From: Lactobacillus helveticus DSM 20075 = CGMCC 1.1877
GTDB lineage: Bacteria; Bacillota; Bacilli; Lactobacillales; Lactobacillaceae
Assembly: GCF_000160855.1 (NCBI RefSeq)
Contig: NZ_GG700755.1
Coordinates: forward strand, 35,832-44,955
Direction of reading: 5' to 3'
Length of the DNA stretch: 9,124 bases
In this document: piece by piece, positions 5,464 through 9,124 of the stretch
How positions within the stretch are numbered: position 1 is the first letter of the stretch
Layout of the letters: each line of letters opens with the position of its first letter
Program-made: the position numbers and the translations under genes
Notes under the pieces: generated by a model
What the model was told of the DNA's origin: nothing
Seen by the model: the letters and a program-made list of their open reading frames with translations, nothing else
The model's database searches: none

Positions 5464-7752
5464 ATGAATAATTATTTTAATATCCATAAATTATTTACTA
5501 CTAAAAAAAATCTTCTTTTTTTATTAAGTTTTATTTTAGCTGGTTTGATTTTCTTCAGCTACTTCTTCTATACAAAAAATGGCGTTTTAACAGTAGACCT
5601 AGGTCAACAATATGTTGATTTTTTAGCTTTTTTGAGACACAACTTATTCTCACATCCCCTTCGTCTAATTTATTCTTTTTCAAATGGCCTAGGTGGATCA
5701 ATGCTAGCTACGGACGCCTATTATCTTTTCAGTCCATTTAATCTATTATTATTTTTATTCCCACAGAATTTCTTGGCTCAAGCCATTTTAGTAATTATTG
5801 GATTAAAAATCGCTACGGGTGGTCTAACTAGTTATTACTACTGGCAGCAAAAAACAGCTAAGCCCTTCTATGCCTTAGCTGCAAGTAGCGCCTACGCATT
5901 ATCTGGATATGTTATCGCCAACCACTTCAACTTAATGTGGTTAGATTCAGTAATACTTTTGCCTCTTTTAATTAACGAAATTGATCATATTTTAATGCAA
6001 AAGAAGAACCATTTAGTTTTAATCACATTTCTGTTATGGTTTACCAACTTTTACACTGCATTTATGGCACTAGCATTCGGCTTTCTATATTTACTGACTA
6101 AAATTTTCTTTTTTAATAGAAAAAAACAATGGACTATTTTTAAATCATATCTAGCAAAAAGTATTTTAGGCTCTTTTTTAGATGCTTTTATGCTATTGCC
6201 AGTTTTTGTAGAGATGTTGCAAGGGAAGGCTGCTTCTTCCGCAAATTGGTCATGGGGATTTCAATTTGTTCCATATAATCAAATAGCAAAGTTAGCTGAC
6301 GGTGCTTACAATTTTCACGAAATGCAAGAAGGGATGCCAAACATCTTCATCCCTCTCCCATTTTTATTGCTAACTTTTTTTTATTTTCTAAGCAAAAAAA
6401 TTAATTGGAAAACCAAGCTAGCTAATGGCTTATTGCTCTTATTTTTAATTGCTTCATTATTTTGGACACCACTAGTTTTATTATGGCATCTAGGCCAATT
6501 TCCTGTTTGGTATCCTGGTCGCTTTAGTTTTGTCTTGATCTTCTTAGCTTTAAACTTAGCAATTACTGCATTAAACCAGCAAGAAAATGTGAAATTATGG
6601 CAAATAGCACCATTAGCGCTTATTGCTTTAGGACTGATCCTTTTTGTCACATTTAATGATCAATCATTTGATTTCTTAAACGAAACCGCTCAAATTGCTA
6701 CAGGTGCTTTTTTAGCTCTAGGATTATTGTTTGTCGCCTTTATTTATAATAAAAACAACTACGCATCTACCTTCTTTTATTTAATCATCGAATTAGAGTT
6801 AGTAATTAACCTCGTTTTATCATTAGGAAATTTAGCATATCAAAAGAATTACGATTATCAAAATTTTGCCAAAAATACTACACAAGTTACTAACTATGAG
6901 GCTAAACACGACAAAGGATTATACCGAACGGAGAAAAGCTTTTATCGCTCTGACGATGATCCATTCAGCGCTAATTATTATGGCCTCAGCAACTTTAATT
7001 CCATTTCTAACCAGCATGTATTGTCATTGTTAAATAATTTAGGCTTCCTTAATAATAGCAATTCTTATACTAATTTTGGTGGGACTCCAATCACTGACGA
7101 TCTCTTTGGGATTAAATATTATATTCTTCCTAACGAAGAAATCACTTCTCTTAAAAATAAGCAGCAAATGAAGTATGACAATAAAAATCAGAGAATTGAT
7201 GTCGGTGACTATCATTTACAAAAGCGATTTAACCAATTAATTCTGATGAAAAATAGTTCTGCACTGCCGCTGTTATTTTTATCACCGACTACTACCAGAA
7301 AAGTAAAATTTGATCCTACTAATATTACTAAAAACCAAACTCAACTTTTACAGGCTGCAACTGGTAGAAATATCAATCTTTTTCATCATGTAATTTGGCC
7401 TGATCCTAAAAAGATTAATGTCTCAAATTGGGATGGTGGCTGGATGCAATATTCCAAGAAGAAAAAGAATCAGGAAGCTCGCTTAATCTTCAACCTTAGA
7501 CCACAGACGAATTCATCATATTATCTTGAACTTCCTGGTGATATTGATGACAATGCTATTGATATGTACGTTAATGGTAGCTACATTAATCTTACAGTGC
7601 GTGACTCCAATACTCGACTAATCAATTTAGGAAGTCGACAACGGGGACAACGCATTCAAATTGAAATCACTTTGAAAAAAGACAACTTGGATTTAAATGC
7701 TGCAAATTTATGGCGTTTAGACACCCCAAAATTAGTTAAGGAAATGCGTTAA
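5464..7752 (+). CDS. yfhO: YfhO family GT-C membrane glycosyltransferase, C-terminally truncated by an in-frame TAA
   Basis: YfhO proteins are multi-pass GT-C enzymes. B. subtilis YfhO and Listeria GtlB add sugars from undecaprenyl-phosphate donors to lipoteichoic acid outside the membrane. The encoded 762 residues begin with a membrane helix (17-36), then the conserved first outer loop with VDLGQQYVDF (44-53) and FSNGLGG (72-78), YYLFSPFNLLLFLFP (86-100) and MWLDSVILLPLL (158-169). About a dozen helices run to about residue 457, followed by a soluble outer domain. Full-length relatives are about 860 residues and end in one more helix, which is missing here because TAA occurs at 7750-7752. 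The same frame continues to 8055 (next entry), so this is a nonsense-mutated gene whose product may be inactive. The start ATG at 5464 is the first after an in-frame stop at 5449, but its ribosome binding site is poor: the nearest GGAG (5443-5446) is 17 bases away. Codons are AT-rich and unoptimised. Confidence 0.9.
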   Translation: MNNYFNIHKLFTTKKNLLFLLSFILAGLIFFSYFFYTKNGVLTVDLGQQYVDFLAFLRHNLFSHPLRLIYSFSNGLGGSMLATDAYYLFSPFNLLLFLFPQNFLAQAILVIIGLKIATGGLTSYYYWQQKTAKPFYALAASSAYALSGYVIANHFNLMWLDSVILLPLLINEIDHILMQKKNHLVLITFLLWFTNFYTAFMALAFGFLYLLTKIFFFNRKKQWTIFKSYLAKSILGSFLDAFMLLPVFVEMLQGKAASSANWSWGFQFVPYNQIAKLADGAYNFHEMQEGMPNIFIPLPFLLLTFFYFLSKKINWKTKLANGLLLLFLIASLFWTPLVLLWHLGQFPVWYPGRFSFVLIFLALNLAITALNQQENVKLWQIAPLALIALGLILFVTFNDQSFDFLNETAQIATGAFLALGLLFVAFIYNKNNYASTFFYLIIELELVINLVLSLGNLAYQKNYDYQNFAKNTTQVTNYEAKHDKGLYRTEKSFYRSDDDPFSANYYGLSNFNSISNQHVLSLLNNLGFLNNSNSYTNFGGTPITDDLFGIKYYILPNEEITSLKNKQQMKYDNKNQRIDVGDYHLQKRFNQLILMKNSSALPLLFLSPTTTRKVKFDPTNITKNQTQLLQAATGRNINLFHHVIWPDPKKINVSNWDGGWMQYSKKKKNQEARLIFNLRPQTNSSYYLELPGDIDDNAIDMYVNGSYINLTVRDSNTRLINLGSRQRGQRIQIEITLKKDNLDLNAANLWRLDTPKLVKEMR

Positions 7753-8055
7753 TTTAAGCAAAATCAACCACAGTTTACTCAGCAGTCTGCCCTAGTACTT
7801 AAATCCAATCATTTTTCTACAAATAAAAAAATGACTATGAAATCTACTATTCCCAACAGTTTTAACTGGTTAGTACTTGATAATGGAAAAATCCTTCGAA
7901 AGAACAAAATTTTATTTGCTGATGCTTTTTTGAATTTTAATCTTAATCAAGGCAACCATCAAATAACTTTAATTTATATTCCATGGATTTTCATAATCGG
8001 TTTGATAATCAGCTTAATATCCGTATTAATTTTTATAAAAATAAACAAAATATAA
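7753..8055 (+). pseudogene. Detached C-terminal part of yfhO (in frame after the premature stop)
   Basis: Directly after the TAA at 7750-7752 the same reading frame stays open for 100 codons to the TAA at 8053-8055. The translation has the character of a YfhO C-terminus: a polar linker (FKQNQPQFTQQSALVLKSNH), a short beta-rich segment in which FNWLVLDNGKIL corresponds to the family pattern of a polymer-binding or membrane-proximal domain (GWxVxVDGK), then GNHQITLIYIPW and a final membrane helix (about 7975-8040, ending in a Lys-Ile tail). Together with the upstream part it gives 864 codons, the expected size for the family. The first ATG within it (7831) has no ribosome binding site, so separate translation is unlikely. 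I see no frameshift or inserted element; one base change (for example CAA to TAA) is sufficient to explain it. Confidence 0.85.
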
Positions 8056-8056
8056 G

Positions 8057-8070
8057 TGTTAACGCTAACA
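8057..8070. promoter_or_regulatory. cre-like operator (CcpA / LacI-family site)
   Basis: TGTTAACGCTAACA fits the Gram-positive catabolite responsive element TGWNANCGNTNWCA at every fixed position. It is a near-perfect palindrome, with one mismatched pair beside the central CG. It starts two bases after the yfhO frame and ends 20 bases before a TATAAT box, so it covers or abuts the -35 region of the kinase promoter. That position suggests repression by CcpA or by a dedicated LacI-family regulator, though activation from about -39 is also possible. Confidence 0.7.
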
Positions 8071-8096
8071 TCAAGAAATAATACTAGACCTATAAT
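8068..8096 (+). promoter_or_regulatory. Candidate promoter of the BadF/BadG-family kinase gene
   Basis: A perfect -10 box TATAAT stands at 8091-8096. The hexamer 17 bases upstream, ACATCA (8068-8073), is a poor -35 that overlaps the end of the cre-like site. Transcription would start near 8103 and leave a leader of about 60 bases before the ATG at 8163. The weak -35 with an operator on top suggests a regulated promoter. Confidence 0.55.
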
Positions 8097-8119
8097 ATAA
8101 AAATGTAATAAAATGAATA

Positions 8120-8146
8120 TATTATTATTTGGATAAATTAATAATA
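8120..8146 (+). repeat. A/T-only inverted repeat in the kinase leader
   Basis: TATTATTATTT (8120-8130) can pair with AAATTAATAATA (8135-8146) around a GGAT loop with one bulged base. This gives 11 A-T pairs, ending one base before the purine-rich ribosome binding site GAAAGAAG (8147-8154). As RNA it would be a weak stem; it may simply reflect AT-rich sequence, or it may affect message stability or keep the binding site open. Confidence 0.4.
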
Positions 8147-8162
8147 GAAAGAAGATTTGAAT

Positions 8163-9086
8163 ATGGCTCTTACATACCAAATTGGTGTAGATGCTGGCGG
8201 TACTCACTCAACTGCCATTGCATATGACGAAAACGGCAAGGAACTTGGTCGCGCAGAAGGCGGTCCAGGTCAAATTAACGCTGATTACGAAGGCGGAATC
8301 AAGAATATCTCCGATACTATTAATGAATTGTTAAACAAGATTGACGGCGACTGCATGCGTGTTTTAGTAGGTATTGCTGGTCTTTCTGTTGTTGGTAACG
8401 CACCAGAAGTTGCTGCTACTATTTCATCAAGAATCAACAACTTACCTACTCGTGCTATTACTGACTCACTCTTGGCACTTTATGCTGGCCTTGAAGGCGA
8501 TGATGGTGCTCTTGTTATCGCCGGTACTGGTTCAGTTTACAACGGTTTGCAAAACGGTCACTTAATTGCTGTAGGGGGTTACGGCAATATCTTAGGTGAT
8601 GAAGGTTCAGGTTACGCTATTGCACGTTCAGCTATGCAATCTGCACTTCTTAGCTGGGACAAGCGTGAAGATAACGCACTTATTCCAATGTTTACTAAGT
8701 TATTCGGCGTAGAACACATGGATGAATGTAACGCTAAGTTCTACAGAATGTCTAATCCTGAAGTTGCTGGAATGGCAGTTCACGTTGCTAAGCTTGCAGA
8801 TGAAGGTAGCGATGATGCAATTAAGGTCATCCAACAACAAGCTCACTTATTGGCTCGTGACATCATCATTGGTCTTGATCGTTACGAAGATCCAAAGCCA
8901 ATGAAGATTGCTTTAACTGGTTCAGTTTTAGCTAACAACGAAATGATGAGAGGAATCATTGAAGACGAAGTTAAGGATAAATATCCTGATGCAATCTTCT
9001 CTATTTCAAATGGTGAAAACGCTCGTGCCGTATTATTCGATAAGAGTAAGGATTACCGTTACTTCACTAATCACGAAGATCGTTAA
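8163..9086 (+). CDS. BadF/BadG/BcrA/BcrD ATPase-family sugar kinase, N-acetylglucosamine kinase-like
   Basis: This is a cytoplasmic ASKHA-fold kinase of the family that includes N-acetylglucosamine kinase (amino sugar plus ATP to the 6-phosphate). With the ATG at 8163 it has 307 residues, the usual length. Visible motifs are the phosphate-1 loop GVDAGGTHSTA (8-18), the catalytic base Asp101 in ITDSLLALYAG (99-109), the second phosphate loop VIAGTGSVYNG (118-128), GGYGNILGDEGSGYAIA (138-154) and the adenosine motif IALTGSVLANN (249-259). The ATG is preferred over an in-frame TTG at 8157 because GAAAGAAG (8147-8154) lies 8 bases from the ATG but only 2 from the TTG. Codon use is strongly biased to optimal codons (AAC, GGT, GAA, CGT), unlike yfhO, which suggests high expression. 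A cre-like site and a TATAAT box lie upstream and a short terminator downstream, so it is probably a single-gene unit under carbon control. The exact sugar cannot be read from sequence. Confidence 0.9.
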   Translation: MALTYQIGVDAGGTHSTAIAYDENGKELGRAEGGPGQINADYEGGIKNISDTINELLNKIDGDCMRVLVGIAGLSVVGNAPEVAATISSRINNLPTRAITDSLLALYAGLEGDDGALVIAGTGSVYNGLQNGHLIAVGGYGNILGDEGSGYAIARSAMQSALLSWDKREDNALIPMFTKLFGVEHMDECNAKFYRMSNPEVAGMAVHVAKLADEGSDDAIKVIQQQAHLLARDIIIGLDRYEDPKPMKIALTGSVLANNEMMRGIIEDEVKDKYPDAIFSISNGENARAVLFDKSKDYRYFTNHEDR

Positions 9087-9099
9087 TTTAAAATAAATA

Positions 9100-9116
9100 A
9101 AAAGCTCACGGCTTTT
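9100..9116 (+). terminator. Short Rho-independent terminator after the kinase gene
   Basis: AAAAGCT (9100-9106) and GGCTTTT (9110-9116) pair over 7 bp, the innermost as a T-G pair, around a 3-base loop, 13 bases after the kinase stop. The U-tract is only the four T of the stem, and A-rich sequence precedes it, so it is modest and could act in both directions. The window ends 8 bases later. Confidence 0.6.
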
Positions 9117-9124
9117 ACAAATTG

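Noticed and set aside
6381..6650. Minus-strand open frame of 89 codons opposite yfhO
   Set aside because: It is antisense to the membrane helices of yfhO and has no ribosome binding site or recognisable product.
7831..8055. A separate small membrane protein gene starting at ATG 7831
   Set aside because: It is in the same frame as yfhO, has no ribosome binding site and reads as the YfhO C-terminus, so it is treated as the detached end of that gene.
8157..8162. TTG at 8157 as the start of the kinase
   Set aside because: The ribosome binding site is only 2 bases away from it; the ATG at 8163 has the correct 8-base spacing.
7974..8207. Minus-strand open frame of 77 codons across the yfhO-kinase gap
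   Set aside because: It runs through the operator, the promoter and the start of the kinase gene, has a hydrophobic low-complexity translation and no ribosome binding site.
1..9124. Phage, insertion sequence, CRISPR, toxin-antitoxin or biosynthetic cluster
   Set aside because: No transposase, integrase, spaced repeats, paired small toxin-antitoxin genes or modular enzymes are visible; the content is core housekeeping and envelope genes in a familiar order.

Overview
The window looks like a core-chromosome segment of a low-GC Gram-positive bacterium of the Lactobacillaceae, most probably Lactobacillus sensu stricto (the acidophilus/helveticus/crispatus side). The reasons are the AT-rich sequence, the strong purine-rich Shine-Dalgarno sites, the gene set and order (rpmG, yqgN, rhomboid, yqgQ, rhodanese-like, miaA, as in the yqg region of Firmicutes), a lactobacillar L33, a YfhO-type protein and a consensus CcpA-type cre site. 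The species is inferred from remembered family resemblance, not from a search.

The left part (1-5373) is entirely on the minus strand. Read in the direction of transcription it starts with a class B penicillin-binding protein (5373-3265, GTG start). Next comes a separate promoter and rpmG (ribosomal protein L33), followed at once by a terminator hairpin. Then come yqgN (5-formyltetrahydrofolate cyclo-ligase), a rhomboid protease, yqgQ (ATGA overlap) and a membrane-anchored rhodanese-like protein that has lost its catalytic cysteine. A second strong hairpin terminator precedes miaA (tRNA A37 dimethylallyltransferase). At the left edge the first 12 codons of another gene overlap the end of miaA. 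The two internal terminators suggest an operon of decreasing expression, with the ribosomal protein expressed most.

The 90-base gap at 5374-5463 is a divergent control region with overlapping candidate promoters. The right part is on the plus strand. A YfhO-family GT-C membrane protein (probably a lipoteichoic or surface polymer glycosyltransferase) is interrupted by one in-frame TAA at 7750-7752. The same frame then stays open to 8055 and encodes the missing C-terminal end with the last membrane helix, so the locus looks like a nonsense-mutated gene of about 863 codons. Next come a 14-base cre-like operator, a perfect TATAAT, an A/T hairpin, and a BadF/BadG-family sugar kinase (N-acetylglucosamine kinase-like) with codon use typical of strong expression, ended by a short terminator at the right edge.

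The genes mostly serve housekeeping and cell envelope roles: septal or elongation peptidoglycan transpeptidation (PBP), sugar decoration of envelope polymers (YfhO), amino sugar phosphorylation (kinase), translation (L33, MiaA) and one-carbon metabolism (YqgN). I found no phage, insertion sequence, CRISPR array, tRNA or rRNA. I see no convincing new defence or mobile system here. The most notable points are the single-stop YfhO lesion, the degenerate rhodanese, the three-cysteine L33, the tandem duplication at the rpmG-yqgN junction and the cre-controlled kinase promoter.
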